Positions 1 to 7,275 of a DNA stretch of 26,875 nt are shown in pieces. Position 1 is the first letter of the stretch; the number at the start of each line of letters is the position of its first letter. The notes beneath the pieces are model-generated. The model saw only the letters and a list, made by a program, of their open reading frames with translations, searched no databases and was not told where the DNA came from. Position numbers and translations under genes: made by a program. Source of the stretch: an uncultured Prevotellaceae bacterium (lineage in GTDB: Bacteria > Bacteroidota > Bacteroidia > Bacteroidales > Bacteroidaceae); assembly GCA_905202115.1 (NCBI GenBank), contig CAJKQZ010000010.1:1-26875 (forward strand). The letters run 5' to 3'.

Positions 1-23
1 CAAAATATGTCTGAGATAATTTT
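1..23 (+). repeat. Single arm of the dispersed palindromic repeat (left-edge copy)
   Basis: Positions 3-22 read AAATATGTCTGAGATAATTT, the same arm sequence found in the copies near 6150, 13670 and 20300. The matching inverted arm is not present downstream, so it either lies to the left of the window or is missing. The flank to the right does not resemble the flanks of the other copies. The arm match is exact; membership of the same family is inferred. Confidence 0.6.
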
Positions 24-202
24 TTCTACAAGCGGAAGATGTTTTCCCCTGTGCCGACAGGAGGTGTAGATACCTGACAAAATGTCATGCTCTGAAAAGT
101 CCAGTTCCGACTTTGATGTTACTGTGGCCGAAATAAAGCATGTGTATTTGCCAATAGGCAAGCGCAAATGCGGCAACGTGAGAAAATTAGTGAAAATAGC
201 TT

Positions 203-772
203 TTAAATGTCATTTAAATCATTTTTGATTTTTGCTTCTGTATTTTGGGAATCACGATAGCGAATCATTACCATACCTTCGTAAAAACGGGAGGACTTTT
301 CAATTGATAATTGTATGTCTCCGCCTGTTACTTCCCATGTACTGCCATATTTAATAGTACCTTGATACACTTCTTCCATTAAAGCGACATTGGAATCAGA
401 ATGAGCAGGGTTGTTTTCTTTTGAAATTTTTGGCTTTCCATATTTACGAATATATAAATCCTTATAATAATCGTAGGTATCAACGAGGGTTTTCCATTCG
501 TCACTTGATTCAAAAAGAACAAGTACAGCAAAAACGTTTTTTCCATCATCAGTAGCAATAACTCCTATCGTAGCATTGCGGCCGGTAAAATCTCCTTCGA
601 ACAAAGTCGTATTGTTTTCACTACCAATTGATGTAAGCCCTTTAGCTTTTAGTTTCTGGCAGAAAGCAGTCATGCTTCCTTCTATGGGGATACCTTTGAA
701 TGAAAGATGTTCTTGCGCCATAATATTAAAGGCTACAAATAATAAAGTTAAGGTAAAAATAATCTTTTTCAT
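203..772 (-). CDS. Small secreted or periplasmic protein of unknown function, about 189 aa
   Basis: The start is placed at 772 because MKKIIFTLTLLFVAFNIMAQ is a textbook Sec signal peptide ending in the AQ seen before signal peptidase I cleavage in many Bacteroidota proteins. A frame extending upstream to 886 would add 38 residues with no signal character. The mature part opens with HLSFKGIPIEGSM, followed by alternating short beta-like and polar stretches (FEGDFTGRNATIGVIA, IQLSIEKS, MVMIRYRDS). No catalytic motif, lipobox or membrane segment is visible after the leader. It is the only protein gene between the window edge and the candidate RNA at 889-1083, and no clear promoter is seen in the gap between them. 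It resembles hypothetical secreted proteins common in Bacteroidales, but I cannot give it a function. Confidence 0.8.
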   Translation of the reverse strand: MKKIIFTLTLLFVAFNIMAQEHLSFKGIPIEGSMTAFCQKLKAKGLTSIGSENNTTLFEGDFTGRNATIGVIATDDGKNVFAVLVLFESSDEWKTLVDTYDYYKDLYIRKYGKPKISKENNPAHSDSNVALMEEVYQGTIKYGSTWEVTGGDIQLSIEKSSRFYEGMVMIRYRDSQNTEAKIKNDLNDI

Positions 773-888
773 ACTTATTATGTTTTTAAATGGTTTATAT
801 TGCGGTTGATTCATGGATGTCTTAAAATAAGATTTATAAGCCTTTAAATAGTTTTTTCCCTCTTTATTTAATTCAGCAAATTGCACTT

Positions 889-1083
889 AAAAATAAAAGC
901 GCAGACTTTCGCCATACGCTGTCTCGGCTCACCACAAGCCGCAAATTCTTATGAGAAAGCCCGCGCCTTATGGGCACGTTCTCAAGGAATTTGGTTTATA
1001 GCTCATTTTTGTGGCCGAGGTGGTGATTCAGACAGCGATTGAGCTTATAATAAATTCAAAAGCCTCCCTTTTGGGAAGTATTT
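889..1083 (-). ncRNA. Candidate structured RNA with 6S-like architecture
   Basis: Read on the minus strand, the segment folds as one long interrupted hairpin: CGCTGTCT (1037-1030) with AGACAGCG (924-917), then CACCAC with GTGGTG, AAATTC with GAATTT, TGAGAA with TTCTCA and GCCC with GGGC around a small apical loop. A roughly 25-nt unpaired stretch lies on the 5' side in the middle. A closing stem, asymmetric central bubble and distal stem-loop are the plan of 6S RNA, the RNA polymerase regulator. Strand choice rests on TACATTTG at 1095-1088, a perfect Bacteroidota -7 box about 5 nt before the proposed start, and on the T-rich CTTTTATTTTT that ends the transcript. The resulting length, about 195 nt, fits 6S RNA. 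The Bacteroidales 6S-type family (Bacteroidales-1) is the obvious candidate. The fold is seen by hand; the identity is inference. Confidence 0.5.
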
Positions 1084-1087
1084 TATG

Positions 1088-1095
1088 CAAATGTA
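1088..1095 (-). promoter_or_regulatory. -7 box (TACATTTG) for the candidate RNA
   Basis: The minus strand reads TACATTTG, a full match to TAnnTTTG. No TTTG -33 element is obvious at the right spacing; only a T-rich stretch is there. Nothing coding starts nearby, which supports a transcript start for the RNA at about 1083. Confidence 0.45.
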
Positions 1096-1183
1096 GGAAA
1101 AAGATAAAATATATTTCTGATAAAAACGAATAAATTTTGTATGTAAGTCTGCTTGTTTTAAATGAACTACGTAAAAATCGGTC

Positions 1184-1226
1184 TTAGATAATTAAAAATA
1201 CTTCAAGCATATTTTTAATTATCTAA
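1184..1226 (-). terminator. Long AT-rich hairpin downstream of folC
   Basis: Seventeen-base perfect arms (TTAGATAATTAAAAATA and its complement) flank a 9-nt loop. It starts about 30 bp past the folC stop and would end the cdd-grpE-dnaJ-folC transcript. The stem is almost all A/T and is followed on the minus strand by a short T run only after a few bases, so it is not a classic terminator. The AGATAATT core recalls the dispersed repeat arm, so a degenerate repeat copy is an alternative. Confidence 0.5.
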
Positions 1227-1256
1227 AATAAGAGGGTTGAAAGAAAAAATAGAGTT

Positions 1257-2558
1257 TTAATTTTCCTTTTTGTAGAAACTGAGAAAATCGCCTACAATGA
1301 AATTGCTTCCTCCGATGTATATAATATCATTTTGAGAGGCGCTGCTTATGGCGGCTTCGTAGGCTTGCTTTACGGTAGGGTAGCAGTTTCCCGTTAGTCC
1401 TTTAGCTTGTGCTTTCTTTTGCAGAGAAAACTCATCGAGGGCGCGCTTTACTGTCGCTTTTGTAAAATAATATATCGCCTTTTGCGGCATGAGGCTTAAA
1501 GAGCTGTCAATATCCTTGTCGGATACCATGCCGAGTATTATTCTTATATGTTCGGCTTTTTCAGTTTTGAGCTGGTGCATGTTGTATATAAGCCCGCCCG
1601 AGTTGTGGCCTGTGTCGAGAATTATTGTAGGGTTATTGGAAATTACTTCCCAGCGTCCTTTTAGTCCGGTAGTTTCGCATACATTTGCTACACCCTCACG
1701 TATGGAATGCTCTGTAAGTTTGAAGCCTTGTTTTTGTAACTCTTTAACTGCACATAGAACGGTATTCATATTTTTTTCCTGGTATTCGCCGGTTAATTCA
1801 CCGCTTATGGGCGTATCGGAAAGCGTGGTAAAGTAAATTCTTTTTCCGCTTTCTTTTTCTATATGAGAAGAGGCTACGATTTTTTCATCTTCTGCAAATA
1901 TTATAGGTGCTCCTGTTTCGTGCGCTTTATTTTCGAAAACCGCTCGTGTGCTTTCTGTTGCTTCTCCTATTATTACAGGAGTATCAGCTTTGATAATTCC
2001 TGCTTTTTCAGAAGCAATCTTTTCGAGAGTGTTTCCGAGAAATTGTGTGTGGTCGAAACTTATGTTTGTTATTATTGAGAGCTCGCTTTTTATGATGTTG
2101 GTACAGTCGAGCCGCCCTCCGAGGCCAACCTCTATAACTGCTAAATCTACGTTCTCTTTTGCAAAGTAATAGAATGCAAGTGCTGTTGATAATTCAAAGA
2201 AAGAGGGATGTAACGGTTCAAAAAAAGCACGTTCGTTTTCTACAAAGTCGATTACTTCCTGCTGTGGAATCATTTGACCGTTCACGCGTATACGTTCACG
2301 AAAGTCGACCAAATGAGGCGATGTGTAAAGGCCTGTTTTATAACCTGCGGCTTGAAATATTGCAGCAAGCGTATGTGCGCAGGAGCCTTTCCCGTTTGTA
2401 CCTGCTATGTGTATGGTTTTGTATCTACGGTGAGGGTGGCCGAAATGTTTGTCAAGAATGTGTGTGTTCGAAAGTCCTTCCTTATAGGCTGAAGCACCTA
2501 CATTCTGAAAAAGAGGAGCGGAATTATATAAATATTGTATGGTTTCTTCGTAGGTCAT
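1257..2558 (-). CDS. folC: Bifunctional folylpolyglutamate/dihydrofolate synthase
   Basis: This cytoplasmic Mur-ligase-family enzyme adds glutamate to folates, and in many bacteria also to dihydropteroate, keeping the cofactor in the cell. The ATP-binding P-loop GTNGKGS is at residues 53-59, followed by the folate-site stretch YTSPHLVDFRERI (78-90), VGLGGRLDCTN (144-154) and the ISFDHTQFLG and EKAGIIK motifs (166-190). The C-terminal domain has the usual DTGHN segment. At 433 aa it has the normal length. The start lies 3 bp after the dnaJ stop, so the two are translationally close and surely co-transcribed. Whether it has both activities cannot be told from sequence. Confidence 0.95.
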   Translation of the reverse strand: MTYEETIQYLYNSAPLFQNVGASAYKEGLSNTHILDKHFGHPHRRYKTIHIAGTNGKGSCAHTLAAIFQAAGYKTGLYTSPHLVDFRERIRVNGQMIPQQEVIDFVENERAFFEPLHPSFFELSTALAFYYFAKENVDLAVIEVGLGGRLDCTNIIKSELSIITNISFDHTQFLGNTLEKIASEKAGIIKADTPVIIGEATESTRAVFENKAHETGAPIIFAEDEKIVASSHIEKESGKRIYFTTLSDTPISGELTGEYQEKNMNTVLCAVKELQKQGFKLTEHSIREGVANVCETTGLKGRWEVISNNPTIILDTGHNSGGLIYNMHQLKTEKAEHIRIILGMVSDKDIDSSLSLMPQKAIYYFTKATVKRALDEFSLQKKAQAKGLTGNCYPTVKQAYEAAISSASQNDIIYIGGSNFIVGDFLSFYKKEN

Positions 2559-2561
2559 TTA

Positions 2562-3737
2562 TTATTCGAATAAAGCGCGGAACCTTTTGAAAATATTATC
2601 TTTCGTTTTTTTGTCCGGTTGTAGATTTTCGCTTTCTTTTATACTCTCGAAAAGTTCGCGTTCTTTACTGTTTATATTTTCGGGAATGTATACGCTTACG
2701 TTTACAACCAGATCTCCTGTACCGTCGCCGTATCCTTTGACAGAAGGTAGGCCTTTTCCACGTAATCTTAGAACTTTGCCAGGTTGTGTGCCGGGCTTAA
2801 TGGAAATTTTAGTCATTCCGTCTATTGTTGGAATGTCTACAGTGTCTCCTAAAGTGGCTTGCGCTATCGTAAGCAGAAGATTATAGATTAGATTATTGTC
2901 TTCCCGAATGAAAGTGTCGTGTTGTTCTTCTTCTATTATAACCTGAAGATTCCCGTTTTCTCCTCCGTGTCTGCCTGCATTTCCTTTTCTTGGCACATTT
3001 ACTATCATTCCTTCGGCCACACCTGCCGGAATATTTACTTCAACTATTTCTTCGCCTATAACGACACCTTCGCCGTTGCAGTGATGACATTTGTTTTTTA
3101 TTATTTTGCCTTCTCCGCCGCAAGTAGGGCAGACATCTTGTGTCTGCATTATTCCGAAAAGGCTTCTTTGCTGGTGTATTACAAAACCACGTCCGTGACA
3201 TGTGGGACAAGTGTCTGTGCTGCCTCCTTTTTCGCTTCCGCTTCCGTTACATTCGGAGCAGGGAACATATTTCTTTACCTTGAATTTTTTGGTTACTCCT
3301 TTTGCTATTTCTTCCAAAGTAAGTTTTACGCGCATACGAAGGTCACCTCCGCGTGGCTTTTCATTTGCCATGCCACTGTAGCCGTTTTCACTGAATCCTC
3401 CGAAATCGCCAAATGGGTTACGTCCGCCGAAAATGTTGCCAAACATGGAGAATATGTCATCCATGTTCATGCTGCTTGCACTGTATCCTCCGCCGAATCC
3501 TTGTCCGTTGATTCCGGCTTCGCCGAACTGGTCGTATCTTGCACGTTTGTCAGGATCGCGTAATACGTCATAGGCCGCAGCTGCTTCTTTGAATCTCTCT
3601 TCGGCCTCTTTATTTCCCGGATTTCGGTCGGGATGATATTTTATAGCTTGTTTCTTGTAGGCAGTTTTTATTTCTTCGGCTGTGGCTGTGCGTTCAACCT
3701 CCAATATTGCGTAGTAGTCTTTTCCTGTTCCGCTCAT
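2562..3737 (-). CDS. dnaJ: Co-chaperone DnaJ (Hsp40)
   Basis: DnaJ delivers unfolded clients to DnaK and stimulates its ATPase. All class A parts are present in order: the J domain with the essential HPD at residues 35-37, a Gly/Phe-rich linker (about 75-125) and four zinc-binding CxxC pairs (160/163, 177/180, 203/206, 217/220). After these come the beta-rich client-binding domains, with the LRGKGLP motif, ending near residue 391. Length is standard. It lies 99 bp downstream of grpE on the same strand; dnaK is not in the window, so the DnaK partner must be encoded elsewhere. No key residue is missing. Confidence 0.97.
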   Translation of the reverse strand: MSGTGKDYYAILEVERTATAEEIKTAYKKQAIKYHPDRNPGNKEAEERFKEAAAAYDVLRDPDKRARYDQFGEAGINGQGFGGGYSASSMNMDDIFSMFGNIFGGRNPFGDFGGFSENGYSGMANEKPRGGDLRMRVKLTLEEIAKGVTKKFKVKKYVPCSECNGSGSEKGGSTDTCPTCHGRGFVIHQQRSLFGIMQTQDVCPTCGGEGKIIKNKCHHCNGEGVVIGEEIVEVNIPAGVAEGMIVNVPRKGNAGRHGGENGNLQVIIEEEQHDTFIREDNNLIYNLLLTIAQATLGDTVDIPTIDGMTKISIKPGTQPGKVLRLRGKGLPSVKGYGDGTGDLVVNVSVYIPENINSKERELFESIKESENLQPDKKTKDNIFKRFRALFE

Positions 3738-3836
3738 GATGTAAAATCCGGAGATGCAACAAAACTTTTATGATATAAGGTATGGATTGTTATGTTGCAC
3801 TTTTCAAATATTTATGTTTTCTTTATCTTATATATT

Positions 3837-4436
3837 TTATTGTCCCACTGCCACTTTGGCATGGCGGATTACCTTGCTGTTCAGAGTGTATCCCTGTTGA
3901 ACGCAATCCACGACCTTTCCCTTTAGTTCTTCGTTTTCGGTGGGAATCATGGCTATCGCTTCATGATAGTCGGTATTGAAATCGGCTTTTTCGGTGTCTA
4001 TTTGTTTCAGTCCCTGAGTTTCGAGAACTTTAATGAACTTCTGATATATAAGTTCCACGCCTTCCTGCAGGGTTGCTTCGTCTCCTCCCTTTTTTATGTT
4101 AGCAAGTGCGCGTTCAAAGTCGTCAAGAACTGGCAACAAGGAGGAAATTACTTTTTCGCCTCCATTAAGTATGAGTTCGCTTTTTTCTTTAAGCATACGT
4201 TTGCGGTAGTTGTCGAATTCTGCTACCTGTCTCAGATACTTGTCTTGGAGCGAAGCAATCTTTTCTTGAGCTTCTTTTAGTTCTGCCGTCAACTTTTCAT
4301 CGTTATCTTCTTTTGCCTCAATGTTATCAACGGGCTCTTCAACACAGCTTTCGTTTTGTATTTCAGCGTTGTTATCTTCTATTTTTATTTCTTTGTTTGT
4401 GCGTTTCTTTAGGTTCTTATCTTTTTCGTTTGCCAT
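3837..4436 (-). CDS. grpE: Nucleotide exchange factor GrpE
   Basis: GrpE releases ADP from DnaK and so completes the Hsp70 cycle served by the neighbouring dnaJ. The first 45 or so residues are charged and probably disordered. A long coiled coil follows (about 46-100) containing the family hallmark AEFDNYRKR (72-80), then a four-helix segment (LLPVLDDFERAL, 100-111) and a C-terminal beta domain that ends in KVIRHAKVAVG. The 199-aa length is typical. It starts 51 bp after the cdd stop. No heat-shock-type promoter could be picked out in that gap, so transcription from upstream of cdd is the simplest reading. Confidence 0.96.
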   Translation of the reverse strand: MANEKDKNLKKRTNKEIKIEDNNAEIQNESCVEEPVDNIEAKEDNDEKLTAELKEAQEKIASLQDKYLRQVAEFDNYRKRMLKEKSELILNGGEKVISSLLPVLDDFERALANIKKGGDEATLQEGVELIYQKFIKVLETQGLKQIDTEKADFNTDYHEAIAMIPTENEELKGKVVDCVQQGYTLNSKVIRHAKVAVGQ

Positions 4437-4487
4437 GTCGTTAAAAATTTATTTAAGTAGTAAACAAAAACCGTACCAATTAATATT

Positions 4488-4967
4488 TCATAATTCATTG
4501 TCAGCATTGAACTGCAGTGGCAGAAGGTCGTTTACATCTTTGACTATTATGCAGATATCGGCTCCTACCATAATAAGTTCTATCTTGTTTTTTTGCCGTT
4601 TCGCGGTTTCTGTCATCACTTGCCGGCATGCGCCGCAGGGCGAAACCGGCTTTTTAGTCAGTTTTCCGTCGTTTTTTGCAGCGATAGCCATGCGTATGAT
4701 TTCGTTTTCGGGTTTCAGGGATTTTACATAAAAAAGAATGTTGCGTTCTGCACAAAGTCCTGACGGATAAGCGGCATTTTCCTGGTTGCTCGCATGGAAA
4801 ATTTCACCGCTGTCGGTTTCGACGGCTGCACCCACTGCGAATTTAGAGTATGGAGAGTAACTGCTGTCGCATGCCTTGTATGCAGCTTCTGCAATTTTCC
4901 GCTGAATGGGGGAGAGCTCTTCGGTTTTTTTATATTCAAAACAAAGTTCGATACTGTATTTTTCCAT
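4488..4967 (-). CDS. cdd: Cytidine deaminase
   Basis: It deaminates cytidine and deoxycytidine to uridine and deoxyuridine for pyrimidine salvage. The start at 4967 (MEKYSIEL) is preferred over an upstream ATG at 5000, because a -7 box (TAATTTTG, 5005-4998) would put the transcript start inside the longer version. Zinc and catalytic residues are clear: CAE at residues 72-74 (Cys ligand and catalytic Glu) and PCGACRQ with Cys111 and Cys114. The substrate loop SPYSKFAVGAA is also conserved. At 159 aa it is slightly longer than the minimal 130-aa tetrameric form. It heads the cdd-grpE-dnaJ-folC run and is divergent from the glucosaminidase gene. Confidence 0.93.
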   Translation of the reverse strand: MEKYSIELCFEYKKTEELSPIQRKIAEAAYKACDSSYSPYSKFAVGAAVETDSGEIFHASNQENAAYPSGLCAERNILFYVKSLKPENEIIRMAIAAKNDGKLTKKPVSPCGACRQVMTETAKRQKNKIELIMVGADICIIVKDVNDLLPLQFNADNEL

Positions 4968-4997
4968 GATAAATCGCAGTTCGTGTTTAAGTATGTG

Positions 4998-5005
4998 CAA
5001 AATTA
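4998..5005 (-). promoter_or_regulatory. -7 box (TAATTTTG) upstream of cdd
   Basis: The minus strand reads TAATTTTG, a full match to TAnnTTTG. The implied transcript start is at about 4993, some 25 nt before the cdd ATG at 4967. No convincing -33 element is seen at the usual spacing. Confidence 0.45.
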
Positions 5006-5079
5006 GCTTTTTACTTTGGCCTCGTAGTGTTTTTCAAAGCGTTTTTCTTAAATTTACCTCGCTTAATTATTTTTCCGAG

Positions 5080-5982
5080 ATGAGAATATTAAAAAGGATA
5101 GAGGTCGCGTTTCTTTTTTCTTTAATATCGGTTGCTGCAATAGCCCAAACCAGTGCATACGAGGATTATATAAACAGATTCAATAAAATAGCGGTTGAGC
5201 AGATGAGGCTTTATCGTATTCCTGCGAGTATAACGCTTGCCCAGGGATTGCTGGAATCGAATGCAGGACGCAGCGCGTTGTGCAGAAAAGCAAACAATCA
5301 TTTCGGAATAAAGTGCAGCTCTGACTGGAGCGGGCCATACTATGTACAGGATGATGATTATGCCAATGAGCGTTTCCGGGCCTATAAAAATGCAATGGAA
5401 TCGTATATAGACCATTCTAAATTCCTTGCAAATCGCAGCAGATACTCATTTTTGTTCAGTTATAGCACTACAGATTACAAAAGTTGGGCTCATGGCTTGA
5501 AAAAGGCGGGATATGCAACTAATCCCCGTTATGCATATTTGCTTATAGATTTGATAGAAAGATATGAGTTGTACAGATTTGACAGGAAACACTATTCTAA
5601 GAACCATAAGACTACTCCGTTGGAATTGGCCACCGAGCACAATGTATATTCGTGCAATAAGAATTATTATATAGTGGCTCGTTCGGGAGATACATTCAAA
5701 CAAATTTCTAAAGAAATGGGCGTTTCGGTAAGAAGGTTGTTGAACTATAACGAGCTCGACAAAAACTACAAGCTTCAGAGCGGAGATATCATATATCTTG
5801 AGAAGAAACAGAAAAAAGCCGATAAGAGTTTTAAAGGTAAACTTATTAAAGTTGCGGCAGGAGAGTCGTATTATTCCATATCGCAGAAGTATGGCATACG
5901 TCTTAAGAATCTTTACAGGATGAATAATCTTTCTCCGGATGCACAGATATATGAAGGACAGGAGCTTTTTGTTCGTCTTTAA
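5080..5982 (+). CDS. Secreted glucosaminidase (GH73-like) with two LysM domains
   Basis: This is a peptidoglycan hydrolase that probably cleaves after N-acetylglucosamine and is held on the wall by LysM domains. The start at 5080 gives the signal peptide MRILKRIEVAFLFSLISVAA ending in IAQ; a longer frame from 4906 would run antisense through the cdd start and hide the leader. The catalytic domain (about 25-170) has LAQGLLESNAG with the likely catalytic Glu59, then ANNHFGIKC. LysM 1 is at about 196-241 (YYIVARSGDTFKQIS) and LysM 2 at about 255-300 (KLIKVAAGESYYSIS). It is a lone plus-strand gene. A near-consensus -7 box (TTACTTTG, 5010-5017) precedes it. Exact bond specificity is not provable here. 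Confidence 0.92.
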   Translation: MRILKRIEVAFLFSLISVAAIAQTSAYEDYINRFNKIAVEQMRLYRIPASITLAQGLLESNAGRSALCRKANNHFGIKCSSDWSGPYYVQDDDYANERFRAYKNAMESYIDHSKFLANRSRYSFLFSYSTTDYKSWAHGLKKAGYATNPRYAYLLIDLIERYELYRFDRKHYSKNHKTTPLELATEHNVYSCNKNYYIVARSGDTFKQISKEMGVSVRRLLNYNELDKNYKLQSGDIIYLEKKQKKADKSFKGKLIKVAAGESYYSISQKYGIRLKNLYRMNNLSPDAQIYEGQELFVRL

Positions 5983-6071
5983 AATAGGCGTTGAAATAGA
6001 TTTACATGAGTTGAATGTAAATTGAAGTACTCCCCGAAAAAATCAAAGGGTAGCCAATTCATTAAAAAACG

Positions 6072-6107
6072 TTTCCACACTAAAAAAATATTTTTTTAGT
6101 GTGGAAA
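6072..6107. repeat. 36-bp perfect palindrome between convergent genes
   Basis: The halves TTTCCACACTAAAAAAAT and ATTTTTTTAGTGTGGAAA are exact reverse complements with no spacer. It lies 90 bp after the glucosaminidase stop and directly abuts repeat copy A; copy B has a degenerate A/T counterpart at the same place. It may act as a bidirectional terminator, but no T run follows it on either strand. It could also be a cruciform or part of the mobile repeat. Confidence 0.8.
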
Positions 6108-6249
6108 AAAACTTCCCGCAGGAAATTGAAAATACAAGGGAGATAATCGAAAATATGTCTGAGATAATTTAAAATATCTCAGACATATTTTTTGCTATAT
6201 ATACACCTGCTGATTATCAAGTGCTTGGCGGGTGACCGTTTTTGTCTGT
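6107..6249 (+). repeat. Dispersed intergenic repeat, copy A (143 bp)
   Basis: Aligned by hand to the reverse complement of 13608-13750, it differs at 10 of 143 positions with no gaps. The core, 6150-6191, is a palindrome with 17-bp arms AAAATATGTCTGAGATA and an 8-nt loop. The two ends are imperfect inverted copies of each other: AAAAACTTCCCGC at the left and, read backwards, AAAAACGGTCACCCGC at the right, each followed by TTGA and an A/T stretch. No open reading frame is carried. The architecture recalls a MITE or a REP-type element. Confidence 0.85.
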
Positions 6250-6403
6250 AAAATCCTCTTGCAAGGTACAGCTGTTATTATATGGCTACGTATTGTTTTT
6301 TACATCGAATGCTTTTTGGCGTAAAAACCGTTATGAGCTGAAAAAAACTTTTTCCGTTGTTTTTTTGGCGGAATCTGTTTTATTGTAGAAAACGACAGTG
6401 GAC

Positions 6404-6435
6404 AAAAAAACTCGCGGCAAAATTTTTGTCGCGAG
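6404..6435 (-). terminator. Rho-independent terminator after the efflux/lpxA operon
   Basis: On the minus strand the stem CTCGCGACAAAA pairs with TTTTGCCGCGAG (one G-T wobble) and is followed at once by seven T residues. It begins about 30 bp past the stop at 6466. It is the best terminator in the window. Confidence 0.85.
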
Positions 6436-6465
6436 CTCTTGGTTCTGTTTTTTATGAATATCTGT

Positions 6466-7239
6466 TTAATTTCTTATAATGCCTCGTTTTGATTGGCGTA
6501 TGAATGCTACGATGTTGTTTATCTCATCGCTTTTGGGAATCTGTTCCTCTATTTTCAGAACTGCATCCTCAAGGCTTGTATCGCCTTTGAAAATAAGGCG
6601 ATAGGCGTTGGCGATATGACGTAGTATGCGGTCTCCTACATTTTCATGTTGTTTCAGTACGATAGCATTTACTCCGTGGTATACAACAGGATTGCCGTTT
6701 GTTATGATGTATGGGGGGACATCGTTCTGTACGCGGCAGCCGCTTTGGATAAGCGAGAGCCTGCCTATGCGGTTCTTTTGATGAAGAACTACGTGGTTCG
6801 ACAAAATTACTTTGTCTTCGATCGTACACTCTCCGGCTATGATTGTTCCGATACCGATGACGCATCTGTTGTTGATTTTTACGTCGTGACAGATGTGAAC
6901 CTTTTCCATTATAAAATTGCCGTTGCCTATCTGAGTGGCTCCGCCGGTGTGTGTGCCGCGGGCAATCACTACGTTTTCACGAATTTTATTGTCATCGCCG
7001 ATGATTACCGAGCTTTCCTCGCCTTCGTAGTGGAAATCCTGCGGCTCCACGCTTATCATTGCATTGCTGTAAATAGTATTTCTATTTCCTATTTTGGTGC
7101 CTTTGTATAAGGCTGCGTAGGGCATGATTACGTTGTCGTCTCCAATTTCCACGCCTTTGTCTATATAGGCGAAAGGCATTATCGTTACGTTGTTGCCTAT
7201 TTTAGCGGTAGGGTCAACGAATGCTAAGTTGCTAATCAT
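6466..7239 (-). CDS. lpxA: LpxA-type acyl-[ACP]-UDP-GlcNAc O-acyltransferase
   Basis: LpxA transfers a 3-hydroxyacyl chain from acyl carrier protein to UDP-N-acetylglucosamine, the first step of lipid A synthesis, in the cytoplasm. Hexapeptide repeats of a left-handed beta helix fill residues about 5-185 (for example KIGNNVTI, EIGDDNVI, QIGNGNFI). The catalytic His of the E. coli enzyme matches His118 in VHICHD (with His115), and His153 in VVLHQ matches E. coli His160. A helical C-terminal part with NAYRLIF follows. At 257 aa it has full length. It is not beside lpxD, lpxC or fabZ but 36 bp behind the efflux channel gene, so it may be a second LpxA paralogue with its own acyl preference. That point is inference. 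Confidence 0.85.
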   Translation of the reverse strand: MISNLAFVDPTAKIGNNVTIMPFAYIDKGVEIGDDNVIMPYAALYKGTKIGNRNTIYSNAMISVEPQDFHYEGEESSVIIGDDNKIRENVVIARGTHTGGATQIGNGNFIMEKVHICHDVKINNRCVIGIGTIIAGECTIEDKVILSNHVVLHQKNRIGRLSLIQSGCRVQNDVPPYIITNGNPVVYHGVNAIVLKQHENVGDRILRHIANAYRLIFKGDTSLEDAVLKIEEQIPKSDEINNIVAFIRQSKRGIIRN

Positions 7240-7275
7240 GATGTTTCCTTTTAGATATCAGTATATAAAGTTATT

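Larger units (their letters stand above)
5983..6465. other. Intergenic region, 483 bp, between convergent genes
   Basis: It holds the 36-bp palindrome (6072-6107), repeat copy A (6107-6249) and the terminator at 6404-6435. The stretch 6250-6400 shows no ORF, repeat or structure that I can support. No protein gene of convincing length is seen on either strand. Confidence 0.6.

Noticed and set aside
2919..3563. 214-codon plus-strand frame antisense to dnaJ
   Set aside because: It is fully inside dnaJ, whose zinc fingers and J domain are intact; the antisense product is Cys/Phe/Tyr-rich and shows no domain.
4906..5079. N-terminal extension of the glucosaminidase gene
   Set aside because: It overlaps the cdd start on the other strand and would put 58 residues before an evident signal peptide.
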